Position numbers and translations under genes: made by a program | Shown: positions 12,412-24,500 of the stretch, in pieces | How the letters are laid out: each line of letters starts with the position of its first letter | Numbering within the stretch: the stretch's first letter is position 1 | NCBI RefSeq assembly: GCF_000220395.1 | Contig: NW_004086038.1 | Coordinates: 1 to 47,941, forward strand | Direction: 5' to 3' | Length of the DNA stretch: 47,941 nucleotides | DNA from: Ichthyophthirius multifiliis | Lineage: Eukaryota > Ciliophora > Oligohymenophorea > Hymenostomatida | Notes under the pieces: model-generated | Databases searched by the model: none | What the model saw: the letters and a program-made list of their open reading frames with translations, nothing else | What the model was told of the DNA's origin: nothing

Positions 12412-14201
12412 TCAATTAAATGAAGTGTCTTAATACAAATTATTTTTTTAATTCTAAATACATAATTAAACTCCTCCTACACATATTTAACTTTATTGTT
12501 AAGTTAATAAATTTTTTTAAACATTATTTTCCCCAATATTAATTATTTATTATCCATTTTTTGATATTTCGATATTATTCATCCTTTCATATGTAGTTTT
12601 TCCTTACAAAATATTTTATATTTAGACATTTATAAGAATTCTTTTTTATTAAAAAAAAATATTAATTATAATTTTTTTTAATTAATTAAATTAAAATAAC
12701 ATTAAAATAAAATAAAATTACAAAAGTAAAAAATCAATAAAAATTCCTAAAACAATTGAATAAATACAATTAATTTTATGCAAAAAATATATATTTTTTA
12801 ATTTAATTCTAATCCGAATCTATTAACTTAATTTTTATCAAAATCTTTTTTTTTTTTATAAAGAAAAAAAACTAGTTATAAATACATATAATAAAAATTA
12901 CATAGACAACATTAAATAGCAATAATCATAAAATAAATAAAAAGTGTAATTATAAATATGAAAAAAATAAAATAGTTTTTTGCTCCAATACAATTATTAA
13001 CCCAAGGGCAATGATGATCATATACAATAACACATTTTTAACAAAAATCACAATGTTTTGATCTTAAGGGCTTTATAATAATACAATCATAGCAAATTTA
13101 TTTATTTTCTTTATATTTTTATAAACATTATAATTAATATTCTAATGTATGTTATTGGTTATTTAGTGATATATATCCCGGATTTTTAAGACAACTAAAA
13201 ATAAATGAAAAAAAACTCAAAATAAAAAACAATAAAAATAATATTATTAAAAATAAATCATCTATAACTATTTTTTTTTAATAAAAGTTTTTTTTTTTTT
13301 ATTACATGGAAATGTAAACAAAATATTAAAAGAAGTCATTGATAAATATATAAATAGAAAAATAAATAATGGAATATGTGTTTTTTTTACAGGATTTATA
13401 GGTTTTTTTAAATGAATATATTCCAAAAATCCATTTTTCAACTATAAAATATTATAAATTTATTTATCTTTTTTCTAAAAAGCAATTTGTACTGCATCAA
13501 TCTATTAATTATTTTTAATATAAGGATTAGCCCCTTTATTAATCATTTTAATTGCCAAATAAGGACACTAACCTTAATTTGCAATAAAATGTATAGGAGT
13601 ATTTCCATCATTATCTTATTGATTTATATTACTTCCATTCGGAATTAAATAAAGTACTGTTTCTTCTGATCTAAAAATAATTCGAAATTTTTTATAAGAT
13701 ATAAAAAAAAAACCTTGAAAAGCAAGCATAATGTAAAGGAGTACCCCCTGAATTAGTTTTTTTATTAATATCCATTCCAAGTTTTACAAAATAATGTATA
13801 ATTTATGGTTAATTTCCTTATGCTGCTAAATGTAATACATTTAATCCACCTTTAGCCAATACTAGGTAATTTATTTTATAAGAAAGCATTTTTTGAATCA
13901 TTTTTAAATTTCCTTTATATGCTGCAATATGAAAAGGAGTATATTAGTCGTAATTTTATTCTTCAGATAATTCTTTAACTTATATTTTTTGGATAATATT
14001 ATTTTATATTTAGAAATCTAAATGGCAAAACAATATATCAAATAATTCTATGTTATCATAAAAACAGGCATAATGCAAACAATTATATTGTTTTGAGTCT
14101 TTTATATTATTTAATAAAAATTAGTGATTATTTTCGATTAAAATTTAATTTATTTTTTCAATGTTTTATTCAAAACATGATTAAATAAAAGTTTTTTCCA
14201 T
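12412..14201 (-). CDS. Ankyrin-repeat DHHC palmitoyltransferase (AKR1/HIP14 type)
   Basis: Four exons (14201-13714, 13670-13306, 13267-12873, 12819-12412; introns 43, 38 and 53 bp) give 551 residues. The enzyme would transfer palmitate to cysteines of membrane-associated proteins. N-terminal ankyrin repeats span roughly residues 35-230 ([54 protein letters not shown]). Two membrane helices follow, then the cysteine-rich domain [18 protein letters not shown] and [18 protein letters not shown] with the catalytic DHHC near residue 368, then two more helices. After the last helix a TTYE sequence stands where the family has its TTxE motif, which fixes the frame of the final exon. All zinc-binding Cys/His that I can check are present, so it should be active. 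Ankyrin-DHHC enzymes usually sit on Golgi or endosomal membranes. Confidence 0.93.
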
Positions 14202-14347
14202 AATATAAGTTATTCAATTATATATTAATATAAATAAAATAAAGATATAATAAAAATAATTATATATAATTTATATATTAAAATTAATATTGATGTATGA
14301 ATATTTATATATTTAATTTTATTTTATTTATTTTTATTAATTTTATT

Positions 14348-14379
<32 letters not shown>

Positions 14380-14586
14380 TTTCCTTAAATAAATAATAAT
14401 TTTATATTTTATAAAAACCATTTTTTACCTTAAATAAATAATTATATTATTAAAGCAATCAAACTATAAACTTTATTTATGAAAATAATTATGTAAAACT
14501 CCAAAAATATAATTTTCTATATACTTAAAAACATAACAAAAAAATTAAAAAAATAAAGTAAAAAAGAACGAAAAATATAAAAATAA
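14202..14586. other. AT-rich spacer
   Basis: About 385 bp upstream of the DHHC gene, with a short TA/T-rich tract near 14345-14382. No gene seen. The DHHC promoter should lie here. Confidence 0.65.
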
Positions 14587-15766
14587 ATGCTTAGAAACCA
14601 TCTATTATATGAAAAGAGCTTATTACACACACATAAACACACACACAGCTCAATAGAAAATAAAAATTAATATTTGCAACAAATATTCCCATATATGCCC
14701 AAATAAATTACATAATTTAAGCTGTTGAAATATTCTAATAACTATTAAACATTCTTTTAGTAAAATTAGACTAATATAACATTACCTAAATACTTTGAAA
14801 CCAACTTATTTATATAAGAAGATAAAATGGAAGATTTTCTGTTCGCAACCTCCACAAACAATAAAAATAATTAATGAATTAACTTCCAAATTTTTAATAA
14901 AAATTTAAGCAAATGAATAAAAAGTATCTACATCCACCTTTATTTCTACAAAATATATTTTTTTTTCAATAAAAAATATATATTTTCTGTTCTTAAATAC
15001 AAATCTAAATGGAAAAACTTTAATAAAACCTCATATAAAAGTATTGGTGTTTTCCAAAAAGCCAAGAAAAAACTAAAATCCCTCAAATAAAATTTTTATA
15101 TGGTAATTTTCTCAGCTTTTAAATATTAAATATTAAACATTGAAAATTAACTTTAAATAATTTAAATAATTAATTACTTTAACATACTCTAAATTTTTTT
15201 TTTAAAAAAAAGGTATAATAATAACTATGAAATTCGAGTTTTATTAAATTCAAAATCTACTGCTCAAGTATCGGATGTGGTCAATTAGGTATATTTATTA
15301 AAGGTATTTATAGAAGTTTAGATAGAAAATGTTTCATTTTATCTAATAATAAATTATATAAAAAATAATTTTTAGCTTTTTTTATAAAAAAAGAAAATTT
15401 ATTAATGTAATCTTTTACCAAAAATATACCACTAATTAATTAATATATAAAAAATTAACATATTATGGGAAATATCCATATAAGAGCTATAATTTACATA
15501 AATTAACTTACTAAAAATTATTTTTTTAATTCCTAAAGCCCTATAATCCTATAATTCTACCAAAATAATCATCCATATATACAATGCATTTAAGGTTTGA
15601 TTTTTATTTCTTTATTTTCTCATCAAATATATAGGAGAAAAATGGGCTATTTATATTAAAGATATGCACGTTTCTTGAACATAATGTGGCCTTCTACCCG
15701 TAAATAAGTAACTTGAAGCCATATAAAATTATTTATAATCTTAATGTTGAATTATTTTAACTTTGA
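14587..15766. other. Unresolved region with coding-like composition, probably a minus-strand gene or remnant
   Basis: This 1.2-kb stretch has clearly more C than G on the plus strand, as do the other minus-strand genes here. Conceptual frames on the minus strand contain protein-like pieces: from an ATG at 15722, MASSYLFTGRRPHYVQETC; near 15640-15530, KCIVYMDDYFGRIIGLQGF; and near 14870-14690, KSSILSSYINKLVSKYLGN. I could not join them with convincing GT-AG introns, and neighbouring frames on both strands are also open for 90-300 codons (for example plus-strand 14587-14877). I recognise no family. It may be a short-exon gene with sequencing indels, or a decaying gene. Confidence 0.3.
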
Positions 15767-16285
15767 GGACTAATATAATATTAAAATTGAAAAATAAACC
15801 CTCTTAGAGATTATATGCCTTCAATGTGCAATTAGTACGAAAATATAACATATAATAACCTGATTGCCTCTTATTAATATATAGTCTAATATACGGATGA
15901 GGGATGTGATAAAAATATTGATTGTTCATTAAAAAAAATTAATATCAGATTGTATACTTAAAAATTATTATTGTAGGAGAAAATGACGCTTTAAAATATT
16001 GTAGTATCAGATTTTATAAAAATTTGTAAATGCAGAAAATTAAGACAGTAAAATTTTTATTTAATTAATAAGACAAGGATTTTTAAATTAGGATATTTTT
16101 TTATAATTTGATATTTCATTAAAATGTATGAATATATTATAAAGAAAATACTAATGCATCTATAATAAATAAATTTATATCTAATATTTTAAGCTTATCA
16201 AAATAAAGGATATTAAATAATTATTAGTATTAAAATAAAAGAAATAAAATAATAATAATAATATTGATTATATAAATTAAACAAA

Positions 16286-16327
<42 letters not shown>

Positions 16328-16463
16328 AATAATTATTTTAATTATAATTTTCTATAAATATTTAAATAATTTAATAAATAAAAATATTTTTTATTTATTT
16401 TTTAATTAAATAAAAAAATTTTAAAATAAATAATTATTTTAAATATATATATAATTATTTTCG
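15767..16463. other. Spacer with weak coding-like patch and a TA tract
   Basis: Mostly AT-rich. A small plus-strand patch at about 15970-16080 reads KIIIVGENDALKYCSIRFYK but has a TGA just upstream and no start, so I do not call a gene. A (TA)n tract lies at 16290-16322. Confidence 0.5.
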
Positions 16464-17387
16464 TCAATATTAAGACATTCTTTAATAATATGATTTATTC
16501 TAATTTTCAGGACTTTATCTGCAACATAAAAAGCAACTTAAAAATGCATTAAAAAGTAAATAAAATCCTACTCCAATACCTATTCCATAAACTATTTTTC
16601 CATAAGATTAAATAAAATCGATGAACTTTTCTCTACAGCTTTCATTATTAGGTGCTCCTCTATTAATATCTGAGAAATAATAAATACTAGGTTAGAAATC
16701 TTTAGGTTATTTACACATACCAATACAATTAAAGCTTTCTTCCAAATACTTAAGCCATTCGCTCTATAATTTTAAAGGACTAGATGAAGGAAGTTTATCA
16801 TATTCCTAGCAATTTTAAACTCTAATAGCCAATGTTTTGTCTTTAGGATCTACACTATATTATTTATTAAAAATTTTTAATTTATTAATCAAATCTACAT
16901 TAGTAGCCAATACATAGCATTTACAAGTTGCTGAACAGAGCATACTCTAGGCTAAATTATAGGCCTATTCAGATTCTGTAAAAATTTTAAACTCTTCTTT
17001 AGTTGATATACATTTATCATCTTTAATATTGATTATATTATTATTAGTTACTGACATGAAGAAAAATCCTACAAACAAAAATACCAAAGCTAATACCATA
17101 GAAAATATCTAAAATAAGAAAATACAACATGGATTTCGTTTCCTGCCTCCAATTATTCCTATTGTAGATATTATTAATAAGAAAACACCACCCACAATAG
17201 TTGCTGCTAAGAAACTTTTCTACCATGTAATATTGGAGTTCCATGTCTCTTTTTTATATGCTCCTTTGTATATGGCAAATATTAAAGCGGCAATACTTAC
17301 AAGCAAATTTATGTAAGATGTAAATGATATATAATATTAGAGGCAAGACTTTTTCTAAGTTTAAGGTTCGTTATATTTTTGATACAT
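16464..17387 (-). CDS. Tetraspanin-like four-helix membrane protein
   Basis: Single exon of 307 residues, ATG 17387 to TGA at 16464. The layout is that of a tetraspanin: a short cytosolic N-terminus with Cys (KKSCLQYY); helices at about residues 26-42, 58-80 and 88-112; a large extracellular loop of about 150 residues holding several cysteines (SATCKCY, VQNCQEY, FNCIGMC, NESCREKF); and a fourth helix at about 266-287 followed by a Cys-containing tail (FLCCRQSP). Helices 2 and 3 are separated by a short basic loop GGRKRNPCC, also typical. The textbook CCG motif is absent; SATCKCY is the nearest equivalent. Ciliate tetraspanins are often divergent. It probably organises plasma-membrane or alveolar-membrane domains, but no substrate can be inferred. 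Confidence 0.85.
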
Positions 17388-17852
17388 TTTTATTTTTAAT
17401 ACTTTTTTTTATATATTTTATATATAATTATTATTTATATTTAATTAATTTTATATAATATTAATTTTTTTTTTAAATTATCAGAGAATAGAAAGAAAAT
17501 AATAAATTATAAGGTAAATATAAAACTTTAATAATAATAAATAATTAAATATAATTATAAGAAATAATTATAAAAATGTTTTTATAAACCATAATATAAA
17601 TATCATAATAATAATAAATTATTTAATAAAAAAATACAATAATTAAATGTTATTTGATTAAATTTAGAAAAAAAATAATTTTTTTTAATATATTTATATA
17701 TTGTTACAATTTAAATTAAAATCAAGAAAAGCTGAATAGAAACTAAAAGAAAAATCATAATCAAAATCAAAATTAATAAAAGATACTAAAAAATATTAAA
17801 TTTAACATAATTAATTTTAAATATATATAAAATAATATATATTAATATTAAT
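17388..17852. other. AT-rich spacer between divergent genes
   Basis: About 465 bp between the tetraspanin start and the next plus-strand start. It should hold both promoters. No motif recognised. Confidence 0.65.
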
Positions 17853-18494
17853 ATGAGTGATAATTAAAATAAATCTAAGCAATTGATTTAATATCCTAAG
17901 GGTGATATTTTCGATAATTATGAACCCTAAGATACGCCCGAAAAATTTGATTATTTAAAAGCAAAATATATATTCCGTTTTCCATTTACAATAACATCAA
18001 TAAAATGGGGAATTGCATTAGGTTCAATGTTTGGTCTTCATATATTTATTAAAACAAGTATTTTTTTTAATGAATTTCAAAAATAAAAATAAATAAGGAA
18101 AACCTATTGATGCCGCTTATTGGTTTGTTTGGGGGACGATTCTTACAGCAATGCCAATTTGGTATTTTTTATTAGAAAAATAAAATAACTATATTTGATT
18201 TAAAAAAGGGGATTTTTTATGTTTAAATATTCCTTTTACACAATGACTTTGCGTAAATTTGAAACAGAATAACATTAATAAATAGAAGACACGTTTTTAA
18301 TGAAATCATATTTATTATAAAAAGCTGAATTAAGCGATCCAAATATAAAAGAAGATATTTTAGTTAAAAAAATATAAGCTAAAGCTAAGTAAGAATTAAA
18401 GTAAGCCCAAAAATTAGATGAATTACTTTAAAACACAAATTACGAAGATTTTGAATTGTTAAACAAATAAAAAGATTAAAAATAAAATGTTTGA
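17853..18494 (+). CDS. Small protein with two membrane helices, COX20-like in layout
   Basis: Three exons (17853-18057, 18098-18161, 18209-18494; introns 40 and 47 bp) give 184 residues. A polar N-terminus of about 45 residues is followed by two hydrophobic helices, SIKWGIALGSMFGLHIFI and AYWFVWGTILTAMPIWGFF, joined by a short basic turn KTRKPID. A sequence FKYSFYTMTLRKFE follows, then a charged helical C-terminus of about 80 residues. The hairpin with a Gly-rich first helix, an Asp between helices and an aromatic, Tyr-containing segment after the second resembles the mitochondrial cytochrome oxidase assembly factor COX20, but the similarity is weak and judged by eye. Other small mitochondrial or ER hairpin proteins remain possible. 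Confidence 0.7.
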
Positions 18495-18586
18495 ATTTTT
18501 TTAAAAAAAACATAAGTATTTATTTATAATAAAAATTATATTAAAGTTAAAATATTTAAAATATTATAATAATATAATAAAAAAAA

Positions 18587-19258
18587 TCAACATGAACATC
18601 TTTTCTACTATTGATTATCAAACGGACTTCCTTACTATTAATTATTCTATTCATTCTATAATTTAAAAGCTAAACCTTAACTTTAATCAAACTTCTTTTA
18701 CCCATCTAGCCCGTTATTATTATTTTAACCATTACTATTATTTGCATCAGCAAGAAAAATATTTTTAATTTACATTCCTACTGTTTAAAATAATTAATTA
18801 ATATTAATATTATCTTTCGCAGAAGTTTCAAGAAAAGGAATTCCATATTAATCTGCCAATTATTATCCTTCACTCTTATCAACTTTCCTTTAAATATCCC
18901 CTTCATCACATTTATTCCCAACTAAAACTTTTACTACATTACTCTCACTTATATGTTCGCTAATTTATTAAAGCCAACTTCTTACATTTGTAAAACTTAT
19001 CCTATCTGTTATACTATATACTATTACAACTGCCGATGCTCCATTATAATATGTTTGAGTTATTGTCTTGAATTTTTCTTGTCCGGCAGTGTCCCATATT
19101 TATAATTTTATGCTAGTCTCACCTACTTTTATTGTTTTTATTTTAAAGTCGACTCCTATTGTTGCCTTGTAATTTGGTTAATATTAATCACCGGCAAATC
19201 TTAATAGTATATTTGTTTTGCCCACCGAACTGTCACCTACTAAAAGCATTTTTATCAT
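18587..19258 (-). CDS. Rab-family small GTPase
   Basis: Single exon of 223 residues read from the ATG at 19258. All G-box motifs are present: P-loop GDSSVGKT, switch I Thr in [17 protein letters not shown] (with the catalytic Gln), NKCD and ETSAK. The C-terminus is a Gln/Asn-rich tail ending KRCSC, a CXC prenylation signal. These features define a Rab that cycles between cytosol and a transport-vesicle membrane. I cannot assign a subfamily; the Rab-specific stretches ([31 protein letters not shown]) resemble the Rab1/8/18 group. The frame stays open upstream of the chosen Met (ENYDY just before it, as in many Rabs) without another in-frame ATG, so a short upstream first exon may be missing. 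Confidence 0.92.
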
Positions 19259-20186
19259 GTAATCGTAATTTTCTTAAGCTATTTTTTGTTTGGTTTGTTC
19301 ATTATTTTTATAAGTTAATTTTTATTTTCGAAGTTTTGAAGTTATTTTATGCAATTTTTTTTAAGTATTTAAAATTTATTTATTTAATTTTTTATTTATT
19401 TTCTATATTATTTTATTTATATTTTTAATTTGCATTTACATAATTTTTCTTTTATTTTTAATTTATGTTGAATTTTTTTTTTATTAATAATGAATTTTGT
19501 GGTTTTTTTTTTTATTCGATTAGAATTTTTATTTTTAAACTTTTACTATAGAAAAATATATGTGTATTATTTATTTTATATAATTAAATATTAATTTAAT
19601 AAATTAATTAAAAAAATAATATATATTATAAATAAATTAAAATATAATTTATTTATAATATTAAATATATAAAAAAATATTTATAATAAAATATTTATAT
19701 ATTAATTTGTTTTTCGTTTGCTTGATTATTTTATAAAAAATTTATGAAATTTTAATATTAAAATATATTTTATAATTATTATAAAAAAAAAGACATAATA
19801 AATTTATATTTTTACTTTATTATCTATCAATTATAATAAATTATTTTTTATATATTTTTATAAATTTATAAAAATCCCTATAAAATGTTAACTATAATAA
19901 ATAATTATTAATATGAATATTTTATATACTAATATTATAAAATTTTATAAAATAACATAAAATAATAGTAATAGTTTATTTATTTGAATTAAACTTACAA
20001 TTTTAAATATTTTTATTTTTATTTTTTTTATTATTTTTTAGTTTATAGTTGTTTAATAAATTGTATCTTTAATTTTTTTTTTTAATATATTTGTTATTTT
20101 TATTATAATTTTTTTCTATAAATACTAAAAAAATCAGACATAAAAAAATAAACAAATTTAAATAAAAAACAAAAAAAAACAAAAAA
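19259..20186. other. AT-rich spacer between divergent genes
   Basis: About 930 bp from the Rab start to the next plus-strand start. Open frames here are low-complexity Phe/Leu/Tyr strings expected from T-rich DNA and are not called. It should hold both promoters. Confidence 0.65.
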
Positions 20187-20446
20187 ATGAATAAAAAGAT
20201 GATACTTTTACAAATATTCTTAATTATATTCTTAGTTTCTAGCATTCTTTGTCAAAGTTAACCTAAAGATACTTCATGTATATAAAATATTTTTATATGT
20301 ATATATTTTTAAAATATATAGAATAAATAATGAATGAAAAAGTATCATTATTCAAGAAAAGAATTATAGAAGATATATGCTCTAATAATTGTTTTGAACC
20401 TGGTGTGTGTTGTTATTGTATGTAGACTTTAAAATCTACTTGCTGA
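20187..20446 (+). CDS. Small secreted six-cysteine protein
   Basis: Two exons (20187-20277, 20322-20446) with a 44-bp GT-AG intron encode 71 residues ending in TGA. The first 22 residues are a clear signal peptide (MNKKMILLQIFLIIFLVSS) with likely cleavage after ILC-Q or before it. The mature part is about 49 residues with a charged helix-like segment (NEKVSLFKKRIIEDI) and six cysteines at the C-terminus in the pattern C-x3-C-x5-CC-x-C-x7-C (CSNNCFEPGVCCYC, then KSTC at the end). The even cysteine number and CC pair suggest three disulfides, as in secreted peptides such as pheromones, defensin-like or venom-type folds. I recognise no family. The exon join restores the frame, which supports it as a real gene. 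Confidence 0.75.
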
Positions 20447-20712
20447 ATTTTATTTAAATTTATATATATATTTATATTTATATTTATATTATATATTTTT
20501 TATTAAAAGTTTATTATTTAAGTTTAAAATTTATTATATTCATTAATATTCATATTATCAAACTTTATTTTTTATTTTAAATTTTATTATTTTTTTTTAT
20601 TTTATTTTTAAATTAATTAAAATTAAATAATTAATAATTTTTATTTAAATATTCTAAAAAAAAATATTTTAAATATATCCAGTCTAAATTGAATTTTATT
20701 ATTATTATTTTT

Positions 20713-20826
20713 AAGAAAATTAATTTTTTATTATTTTTAAGAAAATTAATTTTCTATTATTTTGTGGTAAATATACCACAATTTTTTTTTAAGAAAATCT
20801 ACTTTTTATATTTTAAGAAAAAATAA
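20713..20826. repeat. Degenerate direct repeats (AAGAAAAT core)
   Basis: A core like TTTTTAAGAAAATTAATTTT occurs at about 20709 and 20735, nearly identical over more than 20 bp. Weaker copies sit at about 20787 (AAGAAAATCTACTTTTTA) and 20812 (AAGAAAAAAT). The hairpin sits between the second and third copies. Confidence 0.6.
20762..20781. repeat. Perfect inverted repeat, 8-bp arms and 4-base loop
   Basis: TTGTGGTA-AATA-TACCACAA. The G/C-bearing arms stand out in this AT-rich spacer. It could be a transcription terminator-like hairpin, a protein site or chance. Confidence 0.6.
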
Positions 20827-21598
20827 AAACAAAAAATTTCAGTTTTAGTTTGATGTAAATAAACCTTTATAATCTTGTATTTAATAAAAATAGTATTAGA
20901 AATATAATATATTCTAATACTTTTAATGCAAAAATATTAGTCAATTCGGTTTTTTTATTTTTCTTTTAGATTTTGAAGTTATATTGAATTACTTTTTATT
21001 GATATTTTTACTGAAAATAATTAATTATATAATTTATAAAATAAAAACATTTTTAATATTTATAAAAATATTAATTATAATTATATATATTTATATATAT
21101 TTAATATATCTTTAATTAAATTAATTATTTAATATTCGATAATAATAAAATATCTTTTTTATTTTTATAAGATACACAAAAAATTATTAATTTTATTTTT
21201 TATCTATATAATATTTATAATTTTTCATTTTTAATATATAATGTACATAAACCTCCGCTTCGCCTATATTTTACTAAAAAAAATTAAGCAAATAAAAAAT
21301 GAATAAAAAAATCATATAAAATATATTCATAAATTAATTAATTATAATTATTTTTAAACGAATTAAGAAAAAAATGAATAAACATTTCTATTAAAATTTC
21401 AATTTAATCTTCATATTTATTATAAAATTTAATTTAATAAAATACAAAGTATCTTTTTAACATCTAATTCAGAATTTATTATATTAATTTTTAAAAAAAT
21501 TAATAATAAATTTTTAGTTTATTTTATAAATTTAAAAATATTAATTTTAAATTTATAAACAACTATAATCTTTTTACAAATGATACATGCAAATTATT

Positions 21599-24500
21599 AT
21601 GAAAACATTATTTAAAATTATTATTTATATATTGTATTATTTATTAAAATGTTTCTAATGAAAAAAATTATACTTTTATTTTTATTTTTAATTATTGTTT
21701 AAATAAATGTAAAAAACCATTTTGCTAAGAATGTGATATAAATTTATATAAATGTGAGAAATGTGAAGATGGCTCTATATTAAATGATTAAAACTTTTGC
21801 GAAGTTTAAAATTGCCCTGCATTTTAATATGGAGATAGTGAAAAATAATGTATTATTGAATGCAAATAAAATTATATACCTAATAAATATTACAATTATT
21901 GTTAGTAAAATGAGTAATTTTCATATTAGAACAAATATGGATTTCAAGGATTAAATGCAAGCATGTAAAACTCTATTGTTATAGATTATATAAGATAATT
22001 ATATTTAATAGTCTCCTAATACTAAGTTTAAATTTATAATTAATAAGATTTTTAGTTAATTTACACTTATTAATATTAAAAGATTTTACACTAAAATAAC
22101 TTTTATATATAAGATAAAGGAATTTTATTTGTTATAGATCTTGAAGGTAATATTGAATTCATAGATATTTTAAATAATAGTTTATTCTATTATTATAATA
22201 TACCTATTAAGTAAAGTACCAAATTATTTTATTATGGAGTAGAGGATAAATTATTCTTTATAAATAATTAAGATAAATTATAAATATTATAAGGAATTTC
22301 CAAAAGTTTAAGTTCTATTGTTTCTAAAACTTTAGACTACAAAATTTTAAACGTTTTATAAATAGATTATTTATTAATCTAGAATAGAAATTTATTAGTT
22401 ATTTGTAGTGTAAATTTTGAGATATTAGGATTTGATATAACTAATTATTAATTAATATTTTAGAATACTCCAGTAGTCTTTTAAACCAATAAATCATTTT
22501 ATATAAATGCAAATTTAAATTAAATTATTTATGATAATTAAGTTGAAAAATATTAATCAGTCTTTATTTATTCAATAGATTTATAATAGTTAAAAAACGT
22601 AAAATTTTAAAATGTTACAAATGCTCTTATTGATACTAGAACAAATTTTTTCAAAGAGTATATTTGTAATTTTATAAGAAAAAATGTGTCTTTTCCTGTT
22701 ATTGAATATAGAAGTTTATTTAAATATACTAACGAAAAATTTGATGAATTATAATTAATATACGAGTTTGATTAATAGACAAGATGTTTTTTTTAAGGGA
22801 AAAGGTACTTATGTGCTTTATATTTAATATCCATTATAAGATTGTCAAATTTTTAATGTAAACTCTTTGGATGATTTTAGTAATGAAAAATTAAAAGTTA
22901 TAAAAAAGATAAAGAATCCATTTTATACTTATTAAAGATAATATAATTTCCCAAATTTATTTAAAACATTTTATGATTATAAAAAAAATATATTTTTTCA
23001 TTAACAATTATGGCATGAAGTTTTTCAAGGATTTAGTATTGATTAATAGAAAATAGTTTTTAATTTTATGTGTTTTAAATAAATATAAATTAATAATAAT
23101 GCATATAATTAGTTTATAATTTAAAATTAAGGAAGTCAAAGAATATTTATATTATCTATAAAAGATATAAGATTAACAAAGTAATTTGATATATATAATT
23201 TTATCGAAACAATTATACCACATTTTTATATTGATATTAATCTAATATATAATTATTCATCTCACTTAATATAGCTAAAAAATTATTATTATGTGGTCAC
23301 ATATAATTATAATAATGAACTATTAGCAAGCTATATGAATATGATTATTTTTGACAAAGTAACACTTAAATACATGGGAGTTTTAGATTGTAATAGTCCA
23401 TATTAATAAAAAGGTATTAATATATATGATACTGGAGAAGATATAAATGATAAAGCTGTGGGATTTTGTATTTAAAATACTTTGGTTTTATTTGATTAAA
23501 ATAAAAAAGTTTAACAAGTTTAATTATTTACATAACCGAATTAAATAATAAATTCTAAAAAATTAATTTTTTTATGTTTTTTGTAAATATGCTAAATTTA
23601 TGAAAAGTCTAGTTTAATATTGAAATCAACATTAAGTTTAGATTAAAATCTTAATATAATTAAAACTTATTCGAGTTTTGATTATAATTTGATTATAATT
23701 TAAAGATAATAAGAGAGTATATTAATAGATGAAAATGCAATAATTTAATAAAGATTCTCATTATAATAATTATAGATTGACTATACAGTATTTAATGTAT
23801 TAATATTAGACTAAGATAATTACTTTATTATTTTACAACCAAAGTAAACTTAGAAATTCAATTATTTATTTAAAGTTATGCGAAATAATAATTAAATAAA
23901 TGATATTTATTATTACTAAAGTATTTTATAAAATTTTGTTGTTAAAAATTAAATCGTTCTGTTTACATCTTTAATTTAACAAAAATATTATATCACTTTG
24001 GCAAAATTTAATATAAGTTATGATACTTTATTTATTATAAATTATATTCAGACTGAAAAAATATCAATAAATCCTTTGAATTTTATTCTATTCATAAACA
24101 ATAATAAAAATTAAATAAAAATAAATTTGTAAAAATAATTAGATTAAGGATAAAATTAAAAAAATTTACAGGTAAATTATTATATTATTTCAAAATATAT
24201 TTTATATAATAGAATACTATAAATAAAATAAATTTTTATTCAAAATATTATTAAAATTTATCTTTAAAAGATTATGTTAATGATTAATCTATAATTAAAA
24301 ATATAATTCAAGACTAATCTTAATTATATTATGCAATTATAACTAAAAATCGTATATACTTTCATAATTCTATCTATGATTAATAATTTTTTATCGATGT
24401 TAAGAATATAGTAAGTGGAATATTTATAAATATTTAATAAAAGATATTTGTTGCTAATCTAGATTCTTTAAATTATAATATAATAATGATAGATTTTGAT

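Larger units (their letters stand above)
20447..21598. other. Spacer with direct repeats and a perfect hairpin
   Basis: About 1.15 kb without a convincing frame. It holds the direct repeats at 20713-20826 and a short hairpin, listed separately; the rest is plain A/T-rich sequence. Confidence 0.65.

Noticed and set aside
12395-12600. A plus-strand hydrophobic frame
   Set aside because: Antisense to the last DHHC exon; the minus strand carries the TTxE motif in frame with the last helix.
15260-15310. RCC1-like string CSSIGCGQLGI on the plus strand
   Set aside because: Only one short match, no second repeat, and the region's skew favours the minus strand.
17044-17244. A 66-codon minus-strand frame
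   Set aside because: Lies within the tetraspanin-like gene in another frame.
19159-19428. An 89-codon Phe/Tyr-rich plus-strand frame
   Set aside because: Its first part is antisense to the Rab P-loop region, and the rest is T-rich spacer giving low-complexity hydrophobic residues.
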